A DNA stretch of 64,000 nt from Stappia stellulata DSM 5886. GTDB taxonomy: Bacteria > Pseudomonadota > Alphaproteobacteria > Rhizobiales > Stappiaceae. The position numbers were made by a program, and so were the translations under genes. The DNA is taken from the NCBI RefSeq assembly GCF_000423705.1, contig NZ_AUIM01000012.1, forward strand, positions 287,675 to 351,674. Reading direction: 5' to 3'. Shown here one piece after another: positions 10,382 through 19,567 of this stretch. Within the stretch, counting starts at the first letter, position 1. Every line of letters begins with the position of its first letter. Below the pieces are notes generated by a model. The model did no database searches, was not told the origin of the DNA, and saw only the letters and a list, made by a program, of their open reading frames with translations.

Positions 10382-11833
10382 ATGGCTGACACATCCTATG
10401 CAAGCGTTCTGGAAACCCGTTGCCTGGTCGCAGGCGCTTGGGAGGGCGCGGGCGAGACTCCGGTCACGGACCCGGCGCGCGGCGAGGTGATCGCCCATGT
10501 GCCGCACCTGGGTGCGGAGGCGGCCGGGCGGGCCGTGGACGCGGCCTCCGCCGCACTCGATGGCTGGGGCGCCGAACCTGTGAAGGCGCGTGCGCGCGTT
10601 CTGCGGGCCTGGTACGATCTGGTGATGGCGAACCGCGATGCGCTTGCCGCTTTGCTGACCGCGGAGCAGGGCAAGCCGCTGGCCGAAGCGCTCGGCGAGA
10701 TCGACTATGCCGCCTCCTACATCGAGTTTTACGCAGAGGAAGCAAAGCGCATCCTGGGCGAGGTGATCCCGGCGGCGGCGGGAAACGCCCGCGCGATGGT
10801 GCTGCGTCAGCCGATTGGCGTCGTCGCGGTGATCACGCCCTGGAATTTCCCGGCGGCGATGATCACCCGCAAGGTCGCCCCGGCGCTCGCCTCGGGCTGC
10901 ACCATCGTGCTGAAGCCGGCGCCCGAAACGCCGCTGACCGCGCTGGCGCTTGCCCGTCTCGCGGAGCGCGCCGGCGTGCCGGCTGGTGTTCTCAACGTCA
11001 TCACCGGTGACGCCCCGGCCATCGGCGATGTGTTCCTGTCGCATCCGGACGTGCGTCTCGTCGGCTTTACCGGCTCGACGGCGGTCGGCAAGCATTTGAT
11101 GCGCGGAGCCGCCGACGGCATGAAGCGCGTGGCGCTGGAGCTTGGCGGCAATGCGCCCTTCATCGTCTTCGACGATGCCGATCTCGATGCGGCCGTGACC
11201 GGCGTGATCGCTTCCAAGTTCCGCAACATGGGCCAGACCTGCGTCTGCGCCAACCGGATCTACGTGCAGGCGGGCGTCCACGACGCCTTCGTCGAGCGGC
11301 TTGCCGCCGCCGTTCGTGCGCTCAAGGTCGGCGACGGGCGCGCGCCCGGCGTGCAGCAGGGGCCGTTGATCAACATGGCCGCGGTGGACAAGGTCGAGGC
11401 CCATGTCGCGGATGCGCTGGAAAAGGGGGCTACGCTCGTCACCGGCGGCAAGCGGCACGCGCTGGGCGGAACCTTCTTCGAGCCGACCGTGGTGACCGGC
11501 ATGCGCGCCGACATGCAGGCGGCCTGTTCGGAGACCTTCGGTCCGCTGGCGCCGGTCTTTGCCTTCGAGAGCGAAGCCGAAGTGCTGGCGGCTGCCAACA
11601 ACAGCGACGCCGGGCTTGCCGCCTATTTCTTCACCCGCGACCTGTCGCGGACCTACCGGATGCTGGAGCGGTTGCAGTTCGGCATGGTCGGATGCAACAC
11701 AGGCGTGCTGTCGTCGGAGCTTGCACCCTTCGGCGGCGTCAAGCAGAGCGGAAATGCGCGCGAAGGCTCGCATCACGGCATTGCGGAGTTCACCGAGCTG
11801 AAATATGCGGTGCTCGGTGGCCTGGAGCTTTGA
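10382..11833 (+). CDS. gabD: succinate-semialdehyde dehydrogenase (NAD(P)+)
   Basis: Aldehyde dehydrogenase of 483 aa, the second GABA-shunt step to succinate. Start at ATG 10382 after GGAG; an open frame further upstream overlaps gabT and is not needed. Conserved elements are the VITPWNFPAAMITRK cofactor loop, the FTGSTAVGK glycine motif, the general base Glu in LELGGNAPFIV and the nucleophile Cys in GQTCVCANR. The GabD-type ending with GGVKQSGNAREGSHHG is present. Together with gabT it feeds GABA nitrogen and carbon into central metabolism. Confidence 0.93.
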   Translation: MADTSYASVLETRCLVAGAWEGAGETPVTDPARGEVIAHVPHLGAEAAGRAVDAASAALDGWGAEPVKARARVLRAWYDLVMANRDALAALLTAEQGKPLAEALGEIDYAASYIEFYAEEAKRILGEVIPAAAGNARAMVLRQPIGVVAVITPWNFPAAMITRKVAPALASGCTIVLKPAPETPLTALALARLAERAGVPAGVLNVITGDAPAIGDVFLSHPDVRLVGFTGSTAVGKHLMRGAADGMKRVALELGGNAPFIVFDDADLDAAVTGVIASKFRNMGQTCVCANRIYVQAGVHDAFVERLAAAVRALKVGDGRAPGVQQGPLINMAAVDKVEAHVADALEKGATLVTGGKRHALGGTFFEPTVVTGMRADMQAACSETFGPLAPVFAFESEAEVLAAANNSDAGLAAYFFTRDLSRTYRMLERLQFGMVGCNTGVLSSELAPFGGVKQSGNAREGSHHGIAEFTELKYAVLGGLEL

Positions 11834-11837
11834 ACCG

Positions 11838-12584
11838 ATGATCAAGACAAAACCCGTGATCGCCGTTATCGCTTGCGTCCGCGAGGTCGAGGGCGAGGCG
11901 GCAAGCATCGTCAAGCGGCGCTATCTCGATGCTGTTGCCCGTTTCTGCGATGCCGTTCCGGTGATCGCGCCTGCGATGGGGTGCGCGGAGGATGCCGCCG
12001 CCCTCGTCGCGCGGGTCGACGCCGTGTTGCTGACCGGCTCGAATTCCAACATCGAGCCGTCGCGTTACGCGCCGGAGATGGCCGGCTCGCCGCCCTACGA
12101 CCCTGAGCGCGACGAAACCTCCGCCGCGCTGATCGCGGCGGCGATGGCTGCAAAAAAGCCGCTTTTTGGCGTCTGCCGGGGCTTGCAGGAGATCAATGTC
12201 GCGCTCGGCGGTACCCTGGTCGACGAGCGGGCGGCCGGTCTCGGCGGCCCGTCGCATCACGCGCCCGACGGAGCCGATCTGGCGGAGATGTTTGCCTATG
12301 GGCACGAGGCGGTGGCCGAGCCGGGCGGTGTGATGGAAACCATCGCGGGGGCCAGGCCGGTCCGGATCAACAGCGTCCATTTCCAGCGTGTCGACCGTCT
12401 TGCGAGCGGATTGCGCGTCGAGGCGCGCGCGGCTGACGGCGTTGTCGAGGCGGTGTCGTCGACGCCGGGCGGTCCGCCCGTTCTCGCGGTGCAGTGGCAC
12501 CCGGAATGGCAGCCCGAGGGACGGGCGCACGACATGGCCTTCTGGCGTCATGTCGGCCAGGTGACGCGTGCGGCCATGCGGTGA
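11838..12584 (+). CDS. gamma-glutamyl-gamma-aminobutyrate hydrolase-like class I glutamine amidotransferase (PuuD-like)
   Basis: Cytoplasmic class I glutamine-amidotransferase fold of the peptidase C26 family, 248 aa. It starts at ATG 11838, four bases after the gabD stop; the longer open frame inside gabD is not needed. The catalytic triad is visible: Cys113 in GVCRGLQEIN, His221 and Glu223 in QWHPEW. In the Puu pathway this enzyme releases GABA from gamma-glutamyl-GABA, exactly what would feed gabT and gabD. The glutamylation and oxidation steps (PuuA, PuuB) are not in the window. Confidence 0.85.
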   Translation: MIKTKPVIAVIACVREVEGEAASIVKRRYLDAVARFCDAVPVIAPAMGCAEDAAALVARVDAVLLTGSNSNIEPSRYAPEMAGSPPYDPERDETSAALIAAAMAAKKPLFGVCRGLQEINVALGGTLVDERAAGLGGPSHHAPDGADLAEMFAYGHEAVAEPGGVMETIAGARPVRINSVHFQRVDRLASGLRVEARAADGVVEAVSSTPGGPPVLAVQWHPEWQPEGRAHDMAFWRHVGQVTRAAMR

Positions 12585-12618
12585 GCAATTCACCGTATCG
12601 ATAAAAAAAATCTATCTC

Positions 12619-12635
12619 TCGAATTCCGCATTCGA
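12619..12635. promoter_or_regulatory. Inverted repeat upstream of DUF3830 gene
   Basis: TCGAATTCCGCATTCGA: 5-bp arms separated by 7 bases, within an AT-rich 110-base gap that must carry the promoter of the DUF3830/transporter unit. A weak candidate operator. Confidence 0.25.
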
Positions 12636-12694
12636 ATTGGACACATGGCCGCCGATGCCCTGAAATACTGGTATCTGATAACGGTGAAGGTGCT

Positions 12695-13171
12695 ATGACA
12701 GACAAGAAGCTTTATCTCAAATTCATCGAGTCTGGCGTTCAGGGGATCATTTCCCTTTATTGGGAAAACGCTCCGGAGACCTGCAAGGCGATCTGGGGTG
12801 CGCTTGAGACCCCGATCCAGGTTCCGGCAAGCCACGCCATCTTTTCGGGTCCCGAAATCATGATGGGTCTGCCTGAAAGCGCCCGCACGTTCGACCCCAC
12901 GACACTTCCGCCGGAAAACCAGACCGTCTACCCGGAGCCCGGCGACATGCTGTGGTTCTATCAGCCGAAGAACTTCTTCAAGATCGATCCCGACGAGTTT
13001 TGGGAAATCGGCATGTTCTACGGTGTTGGCGGTCGCACGTTCGGCCCCACCGGCTGGATCCCTTGCACCTATTTTGCCCGGATGACCGAAGGCCTCGACG
13101 CCATCGCCGAGCAGTGCAAGCTGATCCGCAAGGAAGGCATGAAGACGATCGAACTCGGTCGCCTCGTGTAA
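12695..13171 (+). CDS. DUF3830 family protein (cyclophilin-like fold)
   Basis: Protein of 158 aa matching DUF3830, a family with a cyclophilin-like beta-barrel fold and no settled function. Visible family traits are LYLKFIESGVQGIISLYWENAPETCKAIWGAL at the N-terminus, ASHAIFSGPEIMMGLP, and a central PGDMLWFYQP. Such genes tend to sit beside amino-acid or amine catabolism genes, as here between the GABA genes and a polyamine transporter. It is probably a cytosolic enzyme, ligand-binding protein or regulator of the pathway. No signal peptide. Confidence 0.75.
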   Translation: MTDKKLYLKFIESGVQGIISLYWENAPETCKAIWGALETPIQVPASHAIFSGPEIMMGLPESARTFDPTTLPPENQTVYPEPGDMLWFYQPKNFFKIDPDEFWEIGMFYGVGGRTFGPTGWIPCTYFARMTEGLDAIAEQCKLIRKEGMKTIELGRLV

Positions 13172-13249
13172 TCTGGAAGCGGATGCGGCCCGACTGTGCC
13201 GGGCCGCATCCCTCTCGACTGCAAAAAAAAACCAGAGAGGACCTCTGCC

Positions 13250-14284
13250 ATGAAGGTGATTACGACATTTGCCGCTTCCGGCATCGCGGCGTTGATGGCA
13301 ACCGGGGCTCTTGCCGCCGGCGAGACCATCACGATCAATTCCTTCGGCGGCGCCTACGAAAAAGCGCATCGTCAGTGCATCATCGATCCGTTCGAGAAGG
13401 AAACCGGCGCTTCCGTCCAGATCGTGACCGCCTATTCCGCGGATGCCTTCGCCCAGCTTCGTGCCCAGAAGGACGCTCCGCAGTTCGACGTCATCCATTT
13501 TTCCGGCGGTCAGGAGATCGTCGGCGCCAAGGAAGGCCTGCTGTCGCCGATCGATCCGGCCAGCCTGTCGAACGCGGCAAACCTCTACGACATCGCCAAG
13601 GCGAACCTTGCCGCAGGCGAGGGGCCGGCCTATTCGATCGCCGCAATCGGCCTTGTCTACAATGCCGAGACCGCACCCGCCAAGCCGGCCAAGTGGACCG
13701 ACCTCTTCGACGAGTCCTATGCCGACCACATCGTGCTGACGGATATTTCCAATGGCTACGGCATGCTGGGCTTCCTGATGCTCAACAAGGTGCGTGGCGG
13801 CACGCTGGATGACATCCAGCCGGGTCTCGACGCCGTGACCGAGCTGCTCGACAATGGCGCCATCGTCGTGTCGACCTCGCCGGAAATCCAGCAGGAGTTC
13901 GCCCAGAACGACGCCTGGGTCGCGCCTTATGCCTCCGACTATGCCTTCACGCTGCGCAAGGCCGGTCTGCCGTCCGCCTTCGTGCAGGGCGAGGAAGGCA
14001 CGCCGGCGAGCTTCATCACCGCCAACCTTGTCGCCGGTCGCGAAAATCAGGACCTGGCGCTGAAGTTCATCGACATGTCGATCTCGCGCGAGGCACAGGA
14101 GTGCTTTGCCGGTGCGCTGCGCTACTCGCCGACCAACAAGACGGTGGAACTGTCCGATGACGTCGCAGCCGATGTCGCTTACGGTGAGGAAGCCGTTGCC
14201 GGTCTGCTGCGGTTCGATCCGACGGCAATCGAGGCGAAGCGCTCGCAATGGGTCGATGCCTGGAACCGGACCATCGCCCGTTAA
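13250..14284 (+). CDS. polyamine-type ABC transporter substrate-binding protein (PotD/PotF/YdcS-like)
   Basis: Periplasmic binding protein, 344 aa, starting at ATG 13250 after GAGAGG. A Sec signal peptide (about 1-23, ending TGALAAG) is followed by the SBP_bac fold: ITINSFGGAYEKAHRQCIIDPFEKETG, then FDVIHFSGGQEIVGAKEGLL and a conserved hinge region. It is first of a complete transporter (SBP, two permeases, ATPase) ending in patD, the same gene set as E. coli ydcSTUV-ydcW. The substrate is therefore most likely putrescine, spermidine or a close relative, though the SBP family also binds opines and other cations. Confidence 0.85.
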   Translation: MKVITTFAASGIAALMATGALAAGETITINSFGGAYEKAHRQCIIDPFEKETGASVQIVTAYSADAFAQLRAQKDAPQFDVIHFSGGQEIVGAKEGLLSPIDPASLSNAANLYDIAKANLAAGEGPAYSIAAIGLVYNAETAPAKPAKWTDLFDESYADHIVLTDISNGYGMLGFLMLNKVRGGTLDDIQPGLDAVTELLDNGAIVVSTSPEIQQEFAQNDAWVAPYASDYAFTLRKAGLPSAFVQGEEGTPASFITANLVAGRENQDLALKFIDMSISREAQECFAGALRYSPTNKTVELSDDVAADVAYGEEAVAGLLRFDPTAIEAKRSQWVDAWNRTIAR

Positions 14285-14383
14285 GACCAAATCACACCGC
14301 ACCGCCGCGTGGCCGCCTGGTCATGCGGCGGTGGCTGTTTCAACGACCGACCGGCGCGAGCCGGCGCAAGGCAAGGGACCCCG

Positions 14384-15208
14384 ATGAACGATCGCGCGGA
14401 AAACACGCTGCTGGTCTTGCCTGGCCTGGCTTTGCTGGCCCTGGCGTTCTTCGTCCCCATCACCCAGATGCTGATCCTGTCGGTATCCGGCGATGACGGG
14501 CCGACGCTGGCCCATTTCACCCGCTTCCTGGGTGACCCCTATTATCTCGGCGTGCTGTGGCGCACGGTGCGCCTGTCCGTCCTGATCACGCTGATCTGCG
14601 CGGCAATCGGCTTCCCGCTCGCCTATATCATGGCGCGCGTCGGCCCCCGGTTGCGGCTCTGGCTGATCGTGCTGGTGATCCTCCCGCTGATGACCAGCGT
14701 CGTGGTACGCACCTTCGGATGGATGGTGCTCCTGTCGCGCTCCGGGTTGATCCCCGACATGCTGCGCGACCTCGGTCTCGTCGGGCGCAATTTCGCGATC
14801 ATGCAGACGGAAACCGCCATTGTCATCGGCATGGTTCAGGTGCTCCTGCCCTTCATGACGCTGTCGATCCTGGGTATCGTCACCCGCATCGATCCGCGTC
14901 TGGAAGAAGCCGCGCGCACCATGGGCTGCTCCTTCCTGCAAAGCTTGCGCACCGTGGTGCTGCCGTTGGCCGTGCCCGGCATCATCGCCGGATCCCTGCT
15001 GGTCTTTACCTTGTCGGCGAGCTCCTTCGTGACGCCCAACCTGCTCGGCGGCGCACGCATCCAGGTGCTGGCGGCCTCCATCTACCGCTCGGTGACGCAG
15101 ACGCTCGACTGGCCCTTCGCGGCCGCCCAGGCGGTGATCCTCTTCGTCGGCATCCTGCTCATTCTCGTCCCTTACGCCCGTCTCGCCGGAGGTCGGTCAA
15201 ATGGTTAA
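14384..15208 (+). CDS. polyamine-type ABC transporter permease (PotB/PotH/YdcU-like)
   Basis: Inner-membrane permease of 274 aa, starting at ATG 14384 behind AAGGGA. It has about six membrane segments and the BPD_transp_1 EAA loop EEAARTMGCSFLQSLRTVVLPLAVPG. The Pro-Asn-Leu-Leu-Gly-Gly (PNLLGG) motif late in the protein is typical of PotB/PotH subunits. It overlaps the next permease by 8 bases and forms the channel heterodimer with it. Confidence 0.9.
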   Translation: MNDRAENTLLVLPGLALLALAFFVPITQMLILSVSGDDGPTLAHFTRFLGDPYYLGVLWRTVRLSVLITLICAAIGFPLAYIMARVGPRLRLWLIVLVILPLMTSVVVRTFGWMVLLSRSGLIPDMLRDLGLVGRNFAIMQTETAIVIGMVQVLLPFMTLSILGIVTRIDPRLEEAARTMGCSFLQSLRTVVLPLAVPGIIAGSLLVFTLSASSFVTPNLLGGARIQVLAASIYRSVTQTLDWPFAAAQAVILFVGILLILVPYARLAGGRSNG

Positions 15209-16004
15209 GTCCATCTCGACGCCGCTGCGCATCGCCACGATGGTGTTCGTGGTGTTCACGGCGATCTTCCTGCTGGCGCCGCTTGTCGTCGTCGTTGGCG
15301 TATCGGTCTCCGAAAGCCAGTTCATCGCCTTCCCGCCATCCGGCTTTTCGCTGCGCTGGTACGAGGAGGTCCTCGGTTCGGATGCCTATGTGGGGGCTGC
15401 CTGGATCAGCCTTCGGGTGGCGATCCTGGTCACGATCACCGCGACCGTTGTCGGCGGTGCGGCTGCGATTGCCCTGCACCGGCGCAAGCTGCCGTTTTCC
15501 AGCGCGCTTGCAACCTTCTTCCTGTCGCCGCTGGTGCTGCCGACGATCATCTACGCCATCGGCATGCTGATGCTGTGGAGCGCGATCTTCGGTCCCGTCT
15601 CCATCGTCACGCTCTGGCTGAGCCACACGGTCGTCACCATTCCCTATGTGGTGCGCACGACACTCGCCGTCCTGTCGGAATCCAATCCGTTCCTGGAAGA
15701 GGCGGCGCAGACAATGGGCGCAAGCCGTCTCCAGCGGCTCTGGCTGGTGGTCGTGCCGCAGTGCCGTCCGGGGCTGATCGCGGGTGCCTTCTTCGCCTTC
15801 AACATCTCCTTCGACGAGGCGGTCCTGGCGTTGTTCCTGCGCAAGCCCGGCCTGACGACCCTGCCGGTGCAGATCTATGGCCAGCTCGAGTTCAGCCCCG
15901 ACCCGTCGGTCGCCGCTGTCTCCACCATCATGATCGCCCTAACCATCACCTTGATCCTGGTTATCGACCGCATGCTCGGTGTCCAGAAATTCGCGAGTGC
16001 CTGA
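15201..16004 (+). CDS. polyamine-type ABC transporter permease (PotC/PotI/YdcV-like)
   Basis: Permease of 267 aa overlapping the previous gene by 8 bases. The N-terminal helix and the SESQFIAFPPSGFSLRWYEEVL segment are PotC/PotI hallmarks. The EAA loop EEAAQTMGASRLQRLWLVVVPQCRPG follows, then the late FNISFDEAVLALFL motif that ends this subfamily's core. It completes the transmembrane part of the transporter. Confidence 0.9.
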   Translation: MVKSISTPLRIATMVFVVFTAIFLLAPLVVVVGVSVSESQFIAFPPSGFSLRWYEEVLGSDAYVGAAWISLRVAILVTITATVVGGAAAIALHRRKLPFSSALATFFLSPLVLPTIIYAIGMLMLWSAIFGPVSIVTLWLSHTVVTIPYVVRTTLAVLSESNPFLEEAAQTMGASRLQRLWLVVVPQCRPGLIAGAFFAFNISFDEAVLALFLRKPGLTTLPVQIYGQLEFSPDPSVAAVSTIMIALTITLILVIDRMLGVQKFASA

Positions 16005-16007
16005 CCC

Positions 16008-17051
16008 ATGGCTGACGTCCGTCTCACACAGATCAAGAAGTCTTTCGGCCAGGTCGAGGTTCTTCACGGGATCACGCTCGACATCGTGTCGGGCGAATTC
16101 ATCAGCCTGCTCGGCGCCTCGGGCTGTGGCAAGACCACGCTGCTGCGCATTGTCGCCGGCCTTGAGGGCGTGACCAGCGGCACGGTGGAAATCGCCGGCC
16201 GCGACGTGACGGAGCTTCCCCCGGAAAAGCGCGACATCTCGATGATGTTCCAGTCCTACGCGCTTCTTCCGCATCTCTCCGTTTCCGAAAACGTCCGCTT
16301 TCCCCTGCGCATGCGCAAGATCGGCAGCCGTGACGAGCAGGCGGAGAAGGTTCGCGACGCGCTGGAGACCGTGCAACTCGGACATCTCGCCGACCGCAAG
16401 CCCCGCCAGTTGTCCGGTGGCCAGCAGCAGCGCGTCGCGCTGGCGCGTGCCATCGTCTCGCGCCCGCAGGTCCTTCTTCTCGACGAGCCGCTGTCCAATC
16501 TCGATGCACGGCTGCGCGAAGACATGCAGGTCGAACTGATCGAGATCCACAAACGTCTCGGCCTGACGTCGATCTTCGTCACCCACGACCAGGAAGAGGC
16601 GCTGAGCCTTTCCGACCGGGTCGTGCTGCTCAACGGCGGCAAGGTCGAGCAGGAAGGTGCGCCGAGCGAGATCTATTCCAACCCGGCGACGGGTTTCGCC
16701 TCGAACTTCCTGGGCGCGGCAAATCTCCTGCCCGCGACACTGTCGCAGACCTCCGGCGGACGGGCGGCGAAGCTGGAGGACGGTCAGGTCATCCCGATCG
16801 AGGCGGGCGAGGACGGCGACGTCACGCTGTCCCTGCGCCAGGAGGATGCGACCCTTTGCGCCGACGGTGAGGGCGCGCTCTCGGGTGTGGTTGCCGCACG
16901 CATCTATCTCGGCGCGCGCAACCGCTATGTCGTCAAGGTCGCGGGCCATGAGGTGCGCGTCCTGACCGGCACGGAGGATGTGTTCGAAAGCGGTACGCGT
17001 GTCGGTCTGAAGATCGACCCGGCCCGCGTGCGCGTCCTGCCCCGCGACTGA
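16008..17051 (+). CDS. polyamine-type ABC transporter ATP-binding protein (PotA/PotG-like)
   Basis: ATPase of 347 aa, three bases after the permease stop. Walker A GASGCGKT is at 36-43, the Q-loop lies in MMFQSYALLPHLSV, the signature is LSGGQQQR, then Walker B VLLLDEPLSNLDARLR and switch His in FVTHDQEEAL. A C-terminal TOBE domain (about 240-345) is present as in PotA/PotG. It energises uptake by the preceding subunits. Confidence 0.92.
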   Translation: MADVRLTQIKKSFGQVEVLHGITLDIVSGEFISLLGASGCGKTTLLRIVAGLEGVTSGTVEIAGRDVTELPPEKRDISMMFQSYALLPHLSVSENVRFPLRMRKIGSRDEQAEKVRDALETVQLGHLADRKPRQLSGGQQQRVALARAIVSRPQVLLLDEPLSNLDARLREDMQVELIEIHKRLGLTSIFVTHDQEEALSLSDRVVLLNGGKVEQEGAPSEIYSNPATGFASNFLGAANLLPATLSQTSGGRAAKLEDGQVIPIEAGEDGDVTLSLRQEDATLCADGEGALSGVVAARIYLGARNRYVVKVAGHEVRVLTGTEDVFESGTRVGLKIDPARVRVLPRD

Positions 17052-17139
17052 CCCACCTGCCGCCGCCCCATTTCAGACCTTGCCGATGCGCATCACGCGC
17101 GGCGGGTGCCGCACGACCTCAAGACGGAGACAACCGATC

Positions 17140-18573
17140 ATGATCGCTTTCGAGACCGGCCTGTTCATCGATGGTGCCTTTGTTGCCGGGGAGGGCGCTT
17201 GCGAGCCGGCGCACGATCCCGCGCGCGGAACGCTGCTTGCCGATGTACCCTCCGCAAGCCCGGCGCAGGTCGATCGTGCCGTTGAGGCCGCTCACGCGGC
17301 TTTCGCCACGTGGCGCCGGACAACGCCCAAGGAGCGCAGCCGCCTGCTGTGGTCGATTGCCGATGCGGTGGAGGCGAATGCCGACACGCTGGCGGAGGTG
17401 GAATCGCTGAACGCCGGCAAGCCGCGCCGCTTCGTCGCCCTGGCGGAACTGGCGAATGTCGCCGATGTCTTCCGCTTCTTCGCAACCGCCGTGCGCAACA
17501 TGCCGGCGGTCGCCGCAAACGGCTACCGCTCCGACACGATGACCTCGATGCTGCGGCGCGATCCGATCGGCGTGATCGCCTCGATCGCGCCCTGGAACTA
17601 TCCGCTGCTGATGGCGGCCTGGAAGCTGGCGCCGGCGCTTGCCGCCGGCAACACCGTGGTGATCAAGCCCTCGGAAAACACCCCGCTCAGCCTGCTCACC
17701 TTTGCCGGCATCCTCGGCGAAATCCTGCCCAAGGGCGTGGTCAACGTGATCTGCGGCAATGGCCCGGATGTCGGCCAGCGGCTGATCACCCACGATCTGG
17801 TGCGGATGATTTCGCTCACCGGCGACGTGCGTACCGGCCGCGCCATCCTGAAGGCGGCGGCGGGCGATTCCATCAAGCGCACCCATCTGGAGCTTGGCGG
17901 CAAGGCGCCGGTGATCGTGCTGAAGGACGCCGACCTCGACGCGGTTGTCTCGACGATGCGCGAGGCGAGCTTCTACAACGCCGGCCAGGATTGCACGGCG
18001 GCCTGCCGGGTGCTGGTCGACGCCTCGGTCGCCGACGAGCTTGCGGCGAAACTGGCGGAAATGGTCGGCAGCCTCGTCTACGGCGAACCGGAGCGCGACG
18101 ACGTCGAGTTCGGCCCGCTGATCAGCCGGGCCCAGCAGCAGCGCGTCGCGGGCTTCGTCGAACGCGCCCGCGCGGCCGGGGCGGAGGTCCTTGCCGGCGG
18201 CAACATCGTAGAGGGACCGGGCTTCTTCCACGAGCCGACACTGGTGCGCGCGCCGATCGACGCGGAGATTGTCCAGAAGGAGGTCTTCGGTCCGGTGGTG
18301 ACGCTGACGCCGTTCGACACGCCCGAACAGGCGCTCGCCTTTGCCAATGCGTCGGAATACGGGCTTGCGTCTTCCGTGTGGTCGCGCGACGGACAGGCCG
18401 CGATGAATATCGCCAACGCGCTGGAATACGGCGTCACCTGGGTGAACACGCATGGCGTTTTTGCCACGGAGATGCCGCATGGCGGCATGAAGAATTCCGG
18501 CTATGGTTCGGATCTTTCCATGCAGTCCCTGCTCGACTACACCCAGGTGCGCCATGTGATGATCGCGTCCTGA
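17140..18573 (+). CDS. patD: aminobutyraldehyde dehydrogenase (PatD/YdcW-like)
   Basis: Aldehyde dehydrogenase of 477 aa, start at ATG 17140 behind ACGGAGA. It matches E. coli YdcW/PatD closely along its length: ASIAPWNYPLLMAAWKLAPA, KRTHLELGGKAPVIV with the general base Glu, nucleophile Cys in GQDCTAACR, and the ending TWVNTHGVFATEMPHGG. PatD oxidises 4-aminobutanal, from putrescine transamination or oxidation, to GABA. This links the upstream transporter to gabT/gabD. The transaminase or oxidase making the aldehyde is not visible here. Confidence 0.88.
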   Translation: MIAFETGLFIDGAFVAGEGACEPAHDPARGTLLADVPSASPAQVDRAVEAAHAAFATWRRTTPKERSRLLWSIADAVEANADTLAEVESLNAGKPRRFVALAELANVADVFRFFATAVRNMPAVAANGYRSDTMTSMLRRDPIGVIASIAPWNYPLLMAAWKLAPALAAGNTVVIKPSENTPLSLLTFAGILGEILPKGVVNVICGNGPDVGQRLITHDLVRMISLTGDVRTGRAILKAAAGDSIKRTHLELGGKAPVIVLKDADLDAVVSTMREASFYNAGQDCTAACRVLVDASVADELAAKLAEMVGSLVYGEPERDDVEFGPLISRAQQQRVAGFVERARAAGAEVLAGGNIVEGPGFFHEPTLVRAPIDAEIVQKEVFGPVVTLTPFDTPEQALAFANASEYGLASSVWSRDGQAAMNIANALEYGVTWVNTHGVFATEMPHGGMKNSGYGSDLSMQSLLDYTQVRHVMIAS

Positions 18574-18619
18574 TCTTTCCGCCCGGGCGGGCGTCTGCGA
18601 AAGGCGATGGATCCGTGAT

Positions 18620-19552
18620 ATGAATGGACGCATGCGCCTGCTGGACATGAAAACCTTTGTCGCGCTCGCCCGCAACCGCCATTTCGGGCGTACGGCGGAA
18701 GAGCTGAACACGACCCAGCCGGCCATCTCCAGCCGGCTGGCCTCCATCGAGCGCGAACTGGGCTGCCGGCTTGTCATCCGCGGCGACGGGCGCTTTGCGC
18801 TGACCGGCGATGGCGAACGGGTCCTGCAACATTTCGAAACGGTCCTGGACGATATCGATGCGCTGAAGGATTCGCTGGCGGGCGCAAATCATCACAGCCA
18901 CGAGCCCTTGCGCATCGGCGCAATCGATTCGGTGTCCTCGACCTGGATGCCGCAGCTGATCGAGGCGCTCCACACGCAGTTTCCAGGTTTGAAAATCGAG
19001 CTGACGGTGGATGGCACCAAGCCGCTTGTCTCCGGCATGCGCAAGGGCGAATTCGATCTGATCTTCTGCCTGCACCCGGTGCTCGACGAGGGATTTCGCA
19101 GTTACACAGCCTGCGTGTTCCAGATGAGCTGGGCCGGGTCGCCGAAGCTGATCGATCCCGACCGGGTCTATTCGGTGGCGAGTCTCGCGGACTTGCCGAT
19201 CATCTCGTTTCCGAAAAATTCTCCGCCCTATCAGATGGTGGCGCCCTACTTCCACGACGAGCAGGCGCTCGCGTCAAAGCTGACGAGCTGCAATTCGCTG
19301 TTTGCGATCATCAACTTGCTGATCGACGGCTTCGGCGTTGGCGCTGTGCCGACGGTTACAATCTGGCGGGAGCTGGAAATGGGGCTTTTGAAGACGATCA
19401 CCGTCACCAAGCGCTTCCCGCCGATGCCGATCATCGCCTCCTACCAGGCAAGCCTGCGACAGGAGTTCATCGGACAGATCGTGCGTCAGGCGAAACACTG
19501 CGCCGCCGACTATTGCGCCAGTGTCACGCCCGACATGGTGTGGCTCGATTGA
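18620..19552 (+). CDS. LysR-family transcriptional regulator
   Basis: LysR protein, 310 aa, with an N-terminal winged HTH (about residues 8-67, FGRTAEELNTTQPAISSRLASIE) and a C-terminal effector-binding domain. An alternative start at 18632 would remove four residues. It lies 46 bases after patD on the same strand and could regulate the transporter-patD unit. It could also be cotranscribed with it. It converges on the desaturase gene. The ligand is unknown. Confidence 0.9.
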   Translation: MNGRMRLLDMKTFVALARNRHFGRTAEELNTTQPAISSRLASIERELGCRLVIRGDGRFALTGDGERVLQHFETVLDDIDALKDSLAGANHHSHEPLRIGAIDSVSSTWMPQLIEALHTQFPGLKIELTVDGTKPLVSGMRKGEFDLIFCLHPVLDEGFRSYTACVFQMSWAGSPKLIDPDRVYSVASLADLPIISFPKNSPPYQMVAPYFHDEQALASKLTSCNSLFAIINLLIDGFGVGAVPTVTIWRELEMGLLKTITVTKRFPPMPIIASYQASLRQEFIGQIVRQAKHCAADYCASVTPDMVWLD

Positions 19553-19567
19553 TGCGATGCGCGCCCG

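Noticed and set aside
10253..11914. 553-codon minus-strand frame opposite gabD
   Set aside because: Antisense shadow of a conserved dehydrogenase; Arg/His-rich composition and no motif.
12638..12653. Possible second sigma-54 promoter TGGACACATGGCCGCC
   Set aside because: GG and GC are correctly spaced, but the CAC and TT positions do not match and no activator gene is adjacent.
12590..14302. 570-codon minus-strand frame opposite DUF3830 and the receptor gene
   Set aside because: Antisense shadow of two supported genes with no recognisable domain.
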